Below, piece after piece: positions 10,497 through 21,010 of a DNA stretch of 64,000 bases. This DNA comes from Siphonodentalium dalli (Eukaryota; Mollusca; Scaphopoda; Gadilida; Siphonodentaliidae): NCBI GenBank assembly GCA_032622095.1, contig CP136068.1, forward strand, positions 159,483,465 through 159,547,464, written 5' to 3'. The notes beneath the pieces were generated by a model, which saw nothing but the letters and a program-made list of their open reading frames with translations, did no database searches and had not been told where the DNA came from. Position 1 is the stretch's first letter. The number at the start of each line of letters is the position of its first letter. The translations under genes and the position numbers were made by a program.

Positions 10497-13400
10497 CTGG
10501 AAGACAACAATAATACAAAATTAATGACTCTATCATGTTAATTTATGAAAATTAGAACTAAAATGGAATTAATTACAACAAATATTTAAAATGATAGTGT
10601 CAATGACACTGTAGCTCAACTTGGAAAGGGAAAAATTTCATGTTCTAGTCAATGGAGTGATTAGGAATGTGTAAAGTTGAAAGGCCTACTAGTTATGGAA
10701 ATAGTAAAAAGGCTGCTGGCGGTCATGTTTTTTGGCCGAATAACCCCAAAAAGACTTGTTCATATCTACACGTCATTGTTAGCATCAGTACGACCTGTAG
10801 CCCGCGCCAAAGGAAATTGTTGACGGACACACGCACACACGGACGACGGACGCCAAACCATGGCAATAGCTCAAACTTACAAAGTAAGTTGAGCTAAAAA
10901 TGAAGAACATTTATTATCAACTTATAATATGTAAGTAATTGTATCCATATAATGTCATGCAATATGTACTGTTTACGTCAGGTGACTGATAATTAATTAA
11001 ATTACTTACAGGGACACTATAAAAGTTTACTAATTCTTTACCCGAGCAATGCCTGGTGCCCCCTCCCTGCAATTAAGATGTTTTTTTCTTCTTCAAATAT
11101 GATGCAAACTGTTTAGAGGTGAAATTCTGAGATAATAGTTATTATTTTTGCCAATAATTTAATATAAATTAATTCTTACTGCCATATATATCTGCCTTGC
11201 ACTCACTCGTTGTTGTCAGCATCGGCGATTGCCAGATAAATCCTTGTCGTACCCGGGTATTTTTTCATACGATTTACAAACTCGGCTAGATTAAAATCAG
11301 TCGCGCTGATTTCTTGATCTTCAGTGTCCAGGAGACCCCTCTTCGCTGTATTCACGTCTACATGTTGCAATTACGTCATCGTATGTGGCAGTTGCACTTA
11401 TACATAATTTCCTAAGCTTAGTGGGTTCTCCAGGCTGCGTCTTCTGCAAGACCCACTTCCCGCCCTTCTTCCTCTTGACCCCAAACTGTACCACAAATTC
11501 CTTTCTTCTTATTTTGGCCTGTTAAAATGAAACAAATTATTTAATTAAAGCCCCAATTAATTTACTGATGCTCAGATAACATTTTACACAACATATTCCA
11601 AATTATGTACCAGTTGGAAGAGAGACCAAAATACATCTATTCCAACATAATACGGAACAGCTGTGGCCCATGGGAGTGTCCACCAAGTTATAGAGACTCT
11701 CAGATTCCTTCCAGGACTTCCCCCGTTGTCAACCCAGAATGCATCATAATTCAAACTAGGAGATAGAATTACTCCCTCCCATTGAGAATAACAGCCTTTA
11801 CAGTAAAGCCCGGATCAAAATTGAGCACAGAACACACGTCGGTACATCGACAAAACAAAACATGTTGCCAGTTTATACGATAAGTTGATAATACTATGTT
11901 TTGGAGCTTCCTTTTTAAAATGGTATACAATGTGGAATATGTGATCCTGAGATTCGAAAATTAAGTGGGCCTTTAATGATATATTTTAGCAATCTGTTGT
12001 GACCTATATATATTATCGGCTTATTACCCGTCTACCCACACAACCCCAAGGCCGAACACATCCCTATGTGCATTTGTCATTCTTCGTTATCGCTTGAAAT
12101 TTAGAAAACAAATGTTGAAAAACATTTTTCAGACCTCTGAGGCTGGGAAATTAAAATAGAGCATACACTAATACCCATTCGCCTGTGCGTATGGTGTGAC
12201 AACTTACTTGTGACCCTTCTGATGTCAGGGAAGATGCACCGGGTCTGTCGCCTCTTATCTTTAGCAAGCGGGCTTGCCTCACCTTTTCCAGTTTCTCTAA
12301 CAGAATGTCTTTTCTGTTTGGCACTGGAACAGATATTGAAAGTGATTGTTAGACTTTGGGTTCAATATTTTAATGGCCAACCTTAGAAAATATTTATGGG
12401 CCCATACCTTTGATTCTTGGCATATAATATGAATGTTGAGGTATATCTGGACCCTCCTGCGTTGGTACATGACACAGGTATAGCTGACTTAGGTTTTTTC
12501 TGCACGGGCTCCAATTTGGGGTCCAATATTTTAAGGGCCAACCTTAAAAAATATTTATGGGCCCATACCTTTGATTCTTGGCATATAATATGAATGTTGA
12601 GGTATATCTGGACCCTCCTGCGTTGGTACATGACACAGGTATAGCTGACATAGGTTTTTTTCTGCACCGGCTCCAATTTGGGGTTGAATATTTTAAGGGT
12701 CAACCTTAAAAAATATTTATGGGACCATACCTTTGAATTCTTAGCATATAATATGAATGAAAACATTTGAATCAGCTGGCTTAGATTTTAATCTTCAGAC
12801 AATAAAAACTCAATATTTTAAGGGCCAACCTTAGAAAATGTTTATGTAATATGAATGTTGAGGTATATCTGGACCCTCCTGCGTTGGCACATGACACAGG
12901 TATAGCTGACTTAGGTTTTTTCTGCACGGGCTCCAATTTGGGGTTCAATATTTTAAGGGCCAACCCTAACAAATATTTATGGGCCCATACCTTTGATTCT
13001 TGGCATATAATATGAATGTTGAGGTATATATGGACCATCTTGCGTTGGTACATGACACAGGTATAGCTGACTTAGGTTTTTTCTGCACGGACTCCAATTT
13101 GGGGTCCAATGTTTTAAGGGCCAACCTTAAAAAATATTTATGGGCCCATACATTTGATTCTTGGCATATAATATGAATGTTGAGGTATATCTGGACCCTC
13201 CTGCGTTGGGACATGACACAGGTATAGCTGAATTAGGTTTTTTTCTGCACGGGCTCGAATTTGGGGTTGAATATTTTAAGGGCCAACCTTACAAAATATT
13301 TATGGGCCCATAACTTTGAATTATTGGAGTATAATATGAATGTTGGGGTATATCTGGACCCTCCTGCATTGGGACATGACACAGGTATAGCTGACTTAGG

Positions 13401-16400
13401 TCTTTTCAGCACGGGCTCCAATTTGGGGTTAAAAAATTTAAGGGCCAACCTTAACAAATATTTATGGGCCCATACCTTTGATTCTTGGCATATAATATGA
13501 ATGTTGAGGTATATCTGGACCCTCCTGCGTTGGGACATGACACATGTATAGCTGACTTAGGTCTTTTCTGCACGGGCTCCAATTTGGGGTTCAATATTTT
13601 AATGGCCAACCTTAGAAAATGTTTATGGGCCCATAACTTTGAATTATTGGAGTATACTATGAATGTTGGGGTACATCTGGACCCTCCTGCGTTGGAACAT
13701 GACACAGATATAGCTGACTTAGGTTTTTTCTGCACGGGCTCCAATTTGGGGTTCAATATTTTAAGGGCCAACCTTAGAAAATGTTTATGGGCCCATAACT
13801 TTGAATTATTGGAGTATAATATGCATGTTGGGGTATATCTGGACCCTCCTGCGTTGGGACATGACACAGATATAGCTGACTTAGGTTTTTTCTGCACGGG
13901 CTCCAATTTGGGGTTCAATATTTTAAGGGCCAACCTTAAAACATATTTATGGGCCCATACCTTTGAATTCTTAGCATATAATATGAATGAAAACATTTGA
14001 ATCAGCTGGCTTAGATTTTAATCTTCAGACAATAAAAACTCCCAAGAAAAAACGGAAAACAAAATAGCATACTTTAAATCTGTACTTTTCCGAGCAATGC
14101 TAATTTACGAGGAGCAACTCTATTAACCATTCTGAGATTTTGTTTTATTTTCTCAGAGGACAGGCCGTAAATTGATTAATACTACATGCTTATTGTGACC
14201 GAAAACTTATTAGCATGTGACCTGTGAGTCTAGCACCCCACCCACAATTCCACGGGAAAATCAATGGAGTGAGAGTGTTATGGTCGGACCCTCGGATGGT
14301 CCTTACAAAGGTTTAACAAGCCGCGGCTGATTTATTGGAGGTTGGTCAAGATAACGTGAATGGATGCACAGAGAAGATGCTAGATTAGATAGTGATTTCA
14401 AGATAAGATATATTTATTGACATAAAACACCATAGTGATAGGTAGATGTCACAAACACAAAGAACATAGTGGTATGCGAAACAGAAATAACAGTATCAAG
14501 TAATAATATTCAAAAGTTCGGCGTATATATATGTAACTATGGCATAAAAAACAATATATGTACACTGTAGTAGCACAATTGTATAATTAGGGGTCAGTAA
14601 TAGTGTTCTATAACATCGTAGTTTAGTTATGGGCATGTGATATTGTTTTGTTACATATATATATAATACTAGCCTTTATACGAGTGCCAGTCTCCTCATT
14701 TCAAAGAATGATAAAATTGCCTTACTTAAGATATTTGCGATATCGGATTTATCCGCTTTTAGTAGGAATGAGAATTTTTCCTGATTAGTCATTGCTATAA
14801 AATTGTGATTAGTGCATGCTATTTTATTGTATAATTGCGTTCTTTCTAGTGCGTAAAGTTGACATTCGGTGAGGAAATGAAATTCACTTTCGATTTGGTT
14901 TAAGTTGCATTGTGTACAACGTCTGTCTTCGAGTGAAACTATTGGCCTTTGATGTCGGCCCTTTTCTATTTGTAATGAATGGTTACTTATTCTTAGACGT
15001 GTTAATACTTCTCGTTGTTGGGGTCGACTAATTTCTGTGAGATATGATTCTAGAATAAACGAGGATTTCACTGTGCGATATGTACGTAATTTGTTGCCAT
15101 TTATTGATGTCGAGTCATCAAATATATCACGCAAAAACTTGTCTCTGTGTAATGCCTTAAGTGTATTTTCGGTGGCGGACACGCTACTTTGATTTGGTGT
15201 AACCATATTTCCAACAAGTTTTATAGTTAGGCTGTGTGGTGACTTGAACGTTGAGCCATGGTCCCGCGAGAATGTTGAAGATGCTTTCAATAGTGGGTTG
15301 ATATCTTTGGCTTGGAGTCGTAAATGGTACTTGAGACAACGAGTATATGCTTCAATATATGCGGGATATTCACCCAACTCAGCCCTAACAGCATGATTTG
15401 AACTTTTTTTCCGACAGATAATATCATTTTGCAGAATTTTAGATGAACTTGTTCACATGGGGTCGTGTCAGTGATATTTAGGTCAGGCGCCCATATCTCA
15501 CACCCATAGAGGAGTATGGGTTTGATGATCGCATGGAAGAGATGCAGATATATATTTATCGGAAGCGGGTGTTTAGTATGTATTTGTGCTCGAATACAAT
15601 GGAGGGATTTGAGAGCTTTGTTTTTTAGTTCCTCCTGTGCAAGACGCCAAGTACCATTACGGTGTATTGTTAGGCCAAGGTAGCAATATTCGTCGCATAT
15701 GTTCAAAAGTTCTGACCCCATATGGAAAAGCGGGGTGGTTGGTGCTTTGCGTTTAGGTATTATCATTATTTTAGTTGTTTTGTTTATTTACTGCCAATTT
15801 GTTGCGCGAAGAAAAAACATGTAATTTATCGAGACATGCCTGCAAACCTTTAGGTGAGCGGGAGCATAACATTAGATCGTCTGCGAATAAGAGATGATTT
15901 ATTTCAGTGTTATTAATGATAGCCGGGTCACACTCTGGTGTGAAATAGCTGCCTATATCATCGATAAATATCTTGAACAATGTGGGCGATATTACATACC
16001 ATTGCCTTACCCCAGTTACTGAAGTTTTAGGTGGGCTAATGCCTTCTTTTGTTTTTATAAGATAGTCACTACGTGTATACATCGATTTTAACAAATTTAG
16101 CGGATTCCCGCTAATTCCCTTTTCTTGTATTTTTTGGAAAAGCTTATCTCTGTCTACCGAGTCGAATGCCTTTTTAAAATCCACGAAGGCTAAGTATAAT
16201 GGTTTGTTTCTATTCCTAAAGTCTTCAATTACAGTCCGTAGTATGTGAATGCAGTCTATTGTGCTATGGTTTTTTCGGAAACCGAATTGGTGGTCACTTA
16301 TAAGTTTGTTGGCTTCCAGGTATTCGTCAATGCGCGAATTTATTATTTTATTAAATAATTTTCCGATGTTGTTACTCACAGCTATCGCACGATAATTGTT

Positions 16401-17681
16401 GGGATCGCAGCGATCTCCCTTCTTGTGGATGAGCGTTAATATGGATTTGCTCCAGTTGACTGGATATTCCTTCGAATTAAGTATATGGTTGAACAGTTTG
16501 AGGATTTCGTCCATCATATGTGGAATTATTAATTTAAGTAATTCGTTCGATATGTTGTCTTCGCCGACTGATTTATTTCTTTTCAGCGCGCGTAAGGCAG
16601 TACGAACCTCCTCTGCAGTTATGCTAACGTTATTGAAAGGTTGATTGACTTTTAATTGGGGATTCACTTTTCGGGTAGGGGATATTTGTTCACCTGTAGA
16701 TATGTTGTCCCCATAGAGGTTATTAAAGAAATCCACAGCAGTATCAGGGTCTAATGTGTTGTTTTCGTTGTGCGTTTGTTTGTTATTAAACGATTTCAGT
16801 GTTGACCAGTACTCTTTTGGGCTAATGGATTTAATTTCTTGTAGCTTGTTAGTTAGATCACTATAGTATATACGGCGCTTATAATTGAAAATTTTTTTAT
16901 ATTTCTTTTTCGCTACAAAGAAGTCATGTAAAATGTTTTTGTCAAATGGAAATTTCCGTAGTTTTTGTGCCCGAACTTGCATCCGTCATTCTGGTATAAA
17001 TACGAAATTACAACACAACAGCGCTCACTCGTGCTGATGCTTTCAATGCAAACATGATTCGTGAATCATCTGGTCCTGTGGGGATTATCTCAAATAGAAA
17101 TACCCCCCAAGGCCAATGGCAATCTAATAAGTATAATAATAGGGAAATGAGATTTGAAGATCAATAAATTAAGCCTTATATTGAGTTATAAATATTAATT
17201 TAAGGTTAAATTGTACACTTGTATTAAGTTGTAAACAAGTTGGAACCATTAAATTTAATATAATAATATTTATTATTATTAATAATTTAATAATAATTAT
17301 ACCTAGTAGTAGTAATATTCAATTTTGAATTTACTCTAATTGACTCAATGACTGACTGTCATTGTCATTCACGTTTTTGTTAATGTTCTAATATTTACTA
17401 GATGGTTGTACAGCCACTGGAACATCCGTGGCTGAACTACTATAACTACTTGAACTTGAAGTTGTTGTGGACGAACTGCTAGCGTTATTAGTACTAGTAC
17501 TCCTAGTATTCCTACTACTAGTAGTAGTGGCAACAAGCGAGGTTCCACAATTTGCACATACTTTAAATGTGGACTCCACATCGTGCTCGCATTGTGGACA
17601 TTTACGGATCACAGCTTCGCTGCACTGTGAGCAGAACTTAAACCAGTCCTTCAGCTCTGCACTGCAACATAAACAGATCAT
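10061..17681 (-). CDS. Four-exon gene: double zinc ribbon, S/T linker, novel C-terminus
   Basis: Joining 17681-17399, 12323-12208, 11518-11207 and 10496-10061 gives a predicted protein of about 381 residues. Splice phases match at all three junctions (1/2, 0/0, 2/1). Residues 1-49 hold four Cys pairs (3/6, 17/20, 28/31, 42/45), a double zinc ribbon. A Ser/Thr-rich linker (about 52-84), a charged helix, and a basic region with a VQFGVKRKKGGKW segment and a TRIYLAIAD strand follow. This order resembles a large invertebrate family of uncharacterised zinc-ribbon/ubiquitin-like-fold proteins, some fused to HECT domains; that is recalled, not searched. Exon 3 needs one net single-base shift near 11317-11345, so the gene is either recently broken or the assembly has an error. 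Intron 1 (5 kb) contains a satellite array and a LINE. The exon model is my inference. Confidence 0.55.
10605..10898. mobile_element. SINE/MITE-like element inside intron 3
   Basis: Begins with GTAGCTCAACTTGGAAAG and ends with AAAGTAAGTTGAGCTAAAAA, inverted relative to each other. The interior contains GCTGGCGGTCATGTTTTTTG..GACC-like text and a (GACGGACG)-type run near 10824. A block at 60550-60640 (GCCACCGGCAGCCATGTTTT, GAATGACCCCAAAA) is a second partial copy. Similar elements are common in bivalves, from memory. Confidence 0.5.
10899..11200. other. Intron 3 sequence, nothing else seen
   Basis: AT-rich intronic DNA between exon 4 and exon 3 of the minus-strand gene. Confidence 0.4.
11207..11518 (-). 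CDS. Exon 3: basic region and TRIYLAIAD strand, one frameshift
   Basis: Acceptor TTTTAACAG|GCC and donor GA|GTGAGT. The first frame reads through RRKEFVVQFGVKRKKGGKW to about ATYDDVIATC. The second frame reads GLLDTEDQEISATDFNLAEF and on to the donor. The switch lies between about 11317 and 11345: the upstream frame ends in TGA and the downstream frame has a TAA just before. Both halves look coding and the exit phase fits exon 4, so the shift is a point lesion or a sequencing error rather than a wrong exon call. Confidence 0.6.
11577..11960 (-). repeat. Dispersed repeat pair, copy 2 (in intron 2)
   Basis: Direct-orientation partner of 9010-9380. The minus-strand reading contains FDPGFTVKAVILNG and, in another frame, LRVSITWWTLPWATAVPYY. 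Stops and shifts separate them. Confidence 0.55.
12208..12323 (-). CDS. Exon 2: charged helical segment
   Basis: Acceptor CTGTTCCAG|TG and donor CAA|GTAAGT enclose 116 bases. The translation has basic helices (DILLEKLEKVRQARLLKIRG) and a Ser/Gly tail. It begins with two bases that complete the codon split at the end of exon 1 and ends on a full codon, matching the start of exon 3. The flanking satellite begins only about 40 bp upstream of the acceptor. Confidence 0.6.
12360..13996. repeat. 161-162 bp satellite array, about 10 units
   Basis: TAGCTGA(C/A) recurs at 12481, 12642, 12903, 13064, 13225, 13388, 13549, 13711 and 13873, in 161-163 bp steps except one gap. Two unit types alternate: CCTTTGATTCTTGGCATA and AACTTTGAATTATTGGAGTA. 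The array is open on both strands because a 162-bp period preserves frame, so the open frames there are not evidence of genes. A copy of the right-end sequence (GAATCAGCTGGCTTAGATTT at 12769 and 13998) lies inside the array. It sits in intron 1 of the minus-strand gene. Confidence 0.85.
13990..14190 (-). repeat. Segment shared with 2265-2450
   Basis: Its reverse complement matches the region following the integrase 5' exon: GTTAATAGAGTTACTCC, GAAAAGTACAGAT, AGTATGCTATTTTGTTTTC, TTATTGTCTGAAGA and AAGCCAG blocks in the same order. It lies downstream of exon 1 in both gene contexts. Confidence 0.6.
14191..14399. other. Unassigned DNA between the satellite and the LINE
   Basis: Nothing recognised apart from a TAGATTAGATAG run near 14382, close to the LINE 3' end. 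Confidence 0.3.
14400..16985 (-). mobile_element. Non-LTR retrotransposon (LINE), 5'-truncated, minus strand
   Basis: Contains the reverse transcriptase and C-terminal zinc region of ORF2 (14676-16982) followed by a 3' UTR with a TCAATAAATA polyadenylation-like signal near 14410. No endonuclease domain is present upstream, so the copy is 5'-truncated, as most LINE insertions are. It lies in intron 1 of the zinc-ribbon gene, in the same orientation. Clade not assigned with confidence. Confidence 0.8.
14676..16982 (-). pseudogene. LINE ORF2 remnant: reverse transcriptase and CCHC region
   Basis: The first block (16982-15771) has the RT motifs in order: NNYRAIAVSNNIGKLF, HQFGFRKNHSTID, LAFVDFKKAFDSVD (catalytic Asp), the RQ..SPTLFKIFIDDI block, and LLFADDLML (catalytic FADD, 15876-15887). 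The normally conserved Gly after RQ reads Trp, an inactivating-type change. A frameshift near 15770 leads to the thumb region (15766-15400: CDEYCYLGLTIHRNGTW, LYGCEIWAPDL). A second shift near 15400 leads to the C-terminus, with a Cys-rich CTQCNLNQIESEFHFLTEC zinc motif. Stop near 14676. Dead by at least two shifts. Confidence 0.85.
17000..17167 (+). pseudogene. Coding-like N/Q-rich fragment
   Basis: The plus frame reads about 53 residues without a stop, including TALTRADAFNANMIRESSGP, ending FEDQ-stop at 17165-17167. It sits just 5' of the LINE truncation point. It could be a piece of a retrotransposon ORF1 or gag-like protein, or chance; no family recognised. Confidence 0.25.
17168..17398. 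repeat. AT-rich low-complexity tract
   Basis: Runs of TAATAATATTTATTATTATT around 17255-17300 within intron 1, next to the exon 1 donor. Confidence 0.6.
17399..17681 (-). CDS. Exon 1: double zinc ribbon and S/T-rich linker
   Basis: Starts at ATG (17681) and encodes 94 codons plus one base. Cys motifs CLCC, CSQC, CPQC and CANC are spaced as in double zinc ribbons, followed by a long Ser/Thr run. The donor A|GTAAAT at 17398 comes just before an in-frame TAG. If the donor is not used, the exon encodes a free 97-residue protein ending at 17388. The 5' flank is shared with 1665-1829. Confidence 0.65.
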
Positions 17682-17699
17682 TTGGATGTGGCGCCCTTG

Positions 17700-17880
17700 A
17701 AAAATTTCAAAACAATATCAGTTATAAGTATTTGTTAGCTTGTGTCATTGTATTTGATTGGTTAAAATTAGCGTCCATGTGACGTTGATTTTGATTGGTT
17801 AGTATTACAATTAGCAACTAGCAACTAGCAAATAGCTTGTCCCCTTCGGCTTTCCATACTATTCTGTATATTAACTTATT
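17700..17880 (-). promoter_or_regulatory. Shared 5' flank of the zinc-ribbon gene
   Basis: On the minus strand, just upstream of the ATG at 17681, it carries GGAAAGCCGAAGGGGACA, CTAGTTG repeats, and AACCAATCAAAATCAACGTC (CCAAT plus CRE-like ACGTCA). It matches 1665-1829 upstream of the integrase-core exon. A minus open frame crosses it (17818-18123), but this is more likely fortuitous. Confidence 0.5.
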
Positions 17881-18192
17881 GGGTCTTACGTGTCTTGAGA
17901 TGTCTAAATATTTTTTGATGGACAGATCGCGCAAGCGCAAGGGACCCCCGCCAATCTTCTCTGTTGTGATTCCAATTGTTGGCTTATTAAATATGCACAT
18001 ATGCTTAAGATACAGTCGCGCGCGAAGCGCTCTCCCGTAGGTCGGGTTTGGGATCCCAGTTAATGAAAATATCATTGAAATAATCAGTTTCCCCCAATAA
18101 ACATCCATATATTCAATATACATGTTTTTGGAGCCGAATTAGGTAGTCCATATTGGACGCCATCATGGATTTTTGTTTTTTTAATTTTCACA

Positions 18193-18600
18193 CATATTTA
18201 TTAGTTATGTGGATGGAGTTCTCATTAAACATCACACCTTTATATTGGTTATGTGGATTTAGTTATCATTACACCTCACATCCTTATATTGGTTACAGTA
18301 ATACCCAAAGTAATTTACCACTTAACCACAGCAGAATTATGGGTAATTTTTCAGCATTTAAAATCCTGACAAATTACCTATAATTCTGCTGTGGTTAAGT
18401 GGTCAATTACTTTGGACATTATTGTATGTGGATTGAGTTATCATTAAACCTCACATCCTTATATGGGCTAAAGTAATTGACCCCTTAACCACAGCAGAAT
18501 AATGGGTAATTTTTCAGGATTTAAAATCCTGAAAAATTCCCCATAATTCTGCTGTGGTAAAGCGGTCAATTACTTTGGACACTACTGTATGTAGATGGAG
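18193..18600. repeat. Tandem block with two foldback hairpins
   Basis: GTTATGTGGAT..CTCACATCCTTATAT repeats at about 18203, 18248, 18424 and 18585. Two hairpins interrupt it, 18305-18415 and 18470-18577. Their arms read CTTAACCACAGCAGAATTAT and its complement, with GGATTTAAAATCC at the centre of the second. A third, longer member of the hairpin family is at 55402-55587. Confidence 0.7.
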
Positions 18601-18884
18601 TTAAACCTCACATCAGTGTGTTGGGGAATTTGGACCTTGACTTGGGAGATTTGGGTTTTAACGCAACAAATGCAAGTACACAAATTTCTTATGTAGCCAG
18701 AGTTTTTCTTGGATAAGATGAGTTTGATGCCTGCTTACATTTCAAAATGTTGTCAGTTTTGTATTGTCTGCAGCGGTACTCGGCACGTTGAAGCAAAAGT
18801 TACAAGAGATAAAATGTGTACGTAATGAGACTATAATAAAAATGAAAACATTAATTGAGGGAGGGGTGGGCGATACAGGGAACT
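18601..18884. other. Unassigned DNA
   Basis: Nothing recognised. Confidence 0.3.
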
Positions 18885-19680
18885 AAGGGTTGAACCGATA
18901 TAAATTTGTAGAGCGATAACAACCAATGTTGACATATTATGCATCTCAACTCTACTGTTGCAACATGGATATAAAATAGGGGGGTGTCAGAATCTTAGTC
19001 ATCTATATATATTGCCATAATAGTCATTTATGGACTTCTATAGTGGTACAATGCAAATTAGAATCAAATGATAAAAATATGTATGTAACACAACTATACC
19101 GATGAAAATAAAAATAATAATTTAGGCCGGGATAAGATTTTGGGTTGCTTATATGGACACGGAGAAAAAGGGGTTCGTACCGATGAATTGACATAACTTA
19201 GTGGAGCGATGTTGCCATGTAATGCATCGCGACTGTACTAAAGCAGCAATGATATAAAATTGGGTGGGGGAGGTATGAAATTATCTCCACCTCTATACAT
19301 GTAGATGGCACCAGGATTATATAGAAAGGAATAGCAATTGATATACGTATATGGTATACTATAGTAATACCATAGATATATAAGTACAAGTATCACGTGA
19401 TAATATATTACGTAACGTGACTATAGCAATGAACAAAATAAATAAATTGGACCGGGGTTAGAGGTTGGGTTGGTTATATGTGGATAATTGGATATGGAAT
19501 TCATACCGATGGAACGATAAAAATTAGTGGAGCGATAAAGACCAATGTTGACACTTAGTCAGGCTACGCGGGGGAAATAGGGGTTGATACCGAAATAAAT
19601 TTGTCGGGTGATAATGACCAATGTTGACGTATAAAGTAACGCGACTGTACTGTCGCACAATTATCAGGTAGAACCGGTCA
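18885..19680. repeat. Degenerate tandem repeat, about 280-320 bp period
   Basis: Blocks of ACCGAT..AAATTNGT(A/G)GAGCGATAA, ACCAATGTTGAC, and GCGACTGTACT recur near 18895, 19180, 19505 and 19588 with heavy divergence and different spacing. No coding frame. Confidence 0.45.
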
Positions 19681-20714
19681 AATATGGACTCTGGTGCCCA
19701 ATATGGAACAGCTCAGAAAACATTCGCAGGGCCCTAAAATTTATTTAACATCGGATCAAAATTTTAATCTGAGGCTTGGTGGGTCTGTGTGTAATACTTA
19801 TATATTCTTAAAATGACAGAGTCCACCGCGTAAATATGTTTTAGATGGAAGAAATTTTTTTCCGATAATAAATTTACAGCGTGTACGGGTAATCGAGTAC
19901 GACTTTTGTCAATAGCCGTTTTGGTCAAACTAAACCTTTTTCGACCGGGACAGCTGATCCGAATAATAGCTAAGATGTATTTAGATAGAACTGTCAAAAG
20001 AATTTGACCGATTAGGGTGCATTTTAAGAGAATCGAGTGGAGAAATCTGGGTGACATTTTCATAAAACACGCCAATTCGGCCATCCCCTGATCACTGTAT
20101 TTGCAGACAAGCGCTAATTAATATTCATGTCAAGAAATGCAGGCGTCAAACTCATCTTTTTGGAAGGTAAATGATATATATATACATATCAAAACCATCC
20201 TTCCAAAACACCTTCCAAGATATCCAAGAAAGTTTGAATAGAGTAGGACGCAAAAACAGTCGAGAATATTATCATGTTCCAGGCGCAACTCTTACCATAA
20301 TTCCTGAAAATAAAAGATGGCGGTTACTACAACGGGAACAGGCATCGCACTCCAATTAAAATTACCCATAATTCACTTCACTACACCAGGGGCTCCCAAT
20401 GGGTTATACATTATTTTCAGGCTATCAGATTATTTATATTTTCAACAACATATTATTACACCGGTGACTTTAAGTTTACAATTTCAGCCTGTCCTCACTC
20501 GATACTCGATACGATTGAGTCATATTTTCAAAAACATATTATACACCGGTGGCGTTATCTTTACAATTTCAGCATCTACGTGATTCTATCGGTACAATTG
20601 AGTAAGGTACACAAAATAATTCTCACACAATGCCTTCGCCCAGTCGACCACAGTATATCAAAATCTGTAAAACAACTTACACCACCTTGTGGCGTAACAA
20701 TAACACGAGTTGTA
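19681..20714. other. Unassigned DNA
   Basis: Only short open frames on both strands; none recognised. ACACCGGTG-containing segments at about 20459 and 20534 form a short direct repeat. Confidence 0.3.
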
Positions 20715-21010
20715 TCAATCGATATGCTAGTACGTACAATCGGTAAGGATTTAAGGGCACCTCGTATATTGATGGGGACCGAGTTGTTCAGTTGGTAAGA
20801 TGCATGCCATTCAATTACATAGTAGGTACAGTCGGCAATGATTTCACAGAACCTCGTATATTGGTGGTAATCAGGTGGCTCAGCTGGTAAGCTGCATGCC
20901 ATTCGATTCTATAGTAGGTACAGTCGGTAATTATTTCACAGAACCTCGTATATTGGTGGTAACCAGGTGTCTCAGCTGGTAAGCTGCATGCCAATCGATT
21001 ATATAGAACA
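20715..21010. repeat. 92-bp tandem repeat, about 3 units
   Basis: TGCATGCC occurs at 20801, 20893 and 20985 (92-bp steps), preceded each time by TCAGCTGGTAAG and followed by TAGGTACAGTCGG and CCTCGTATATTG. The CTCAGCTGGTAAGCTGCATG stretch looks like a tRNA D-arm/A-box, but no matching T-arm lies at the right distance. Confidence 0.7.

Noticed and set aside
12383-14000. Several open frames on both strands across 12.4-14.0 kb as genes
   Set aside because: They are the 161-162 bp satellite read through; a period near a multiple of three keeps both strands open.
17818-18123. Minus-strand 101-codon open frame upstream of the zinc-ribbon gene
   Set aside because: It crosses the shared 5' flank repeat and has no recognisable domain; the related flank at 1.67 kb does not keep the frame beyond a few codons.
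20860-21000. tRNA-like CTCAGCTGGTAAGC segments as tRNA genes
   Set aside because: They recur in a 92-bp tandem repeat without acceptor or T stems.
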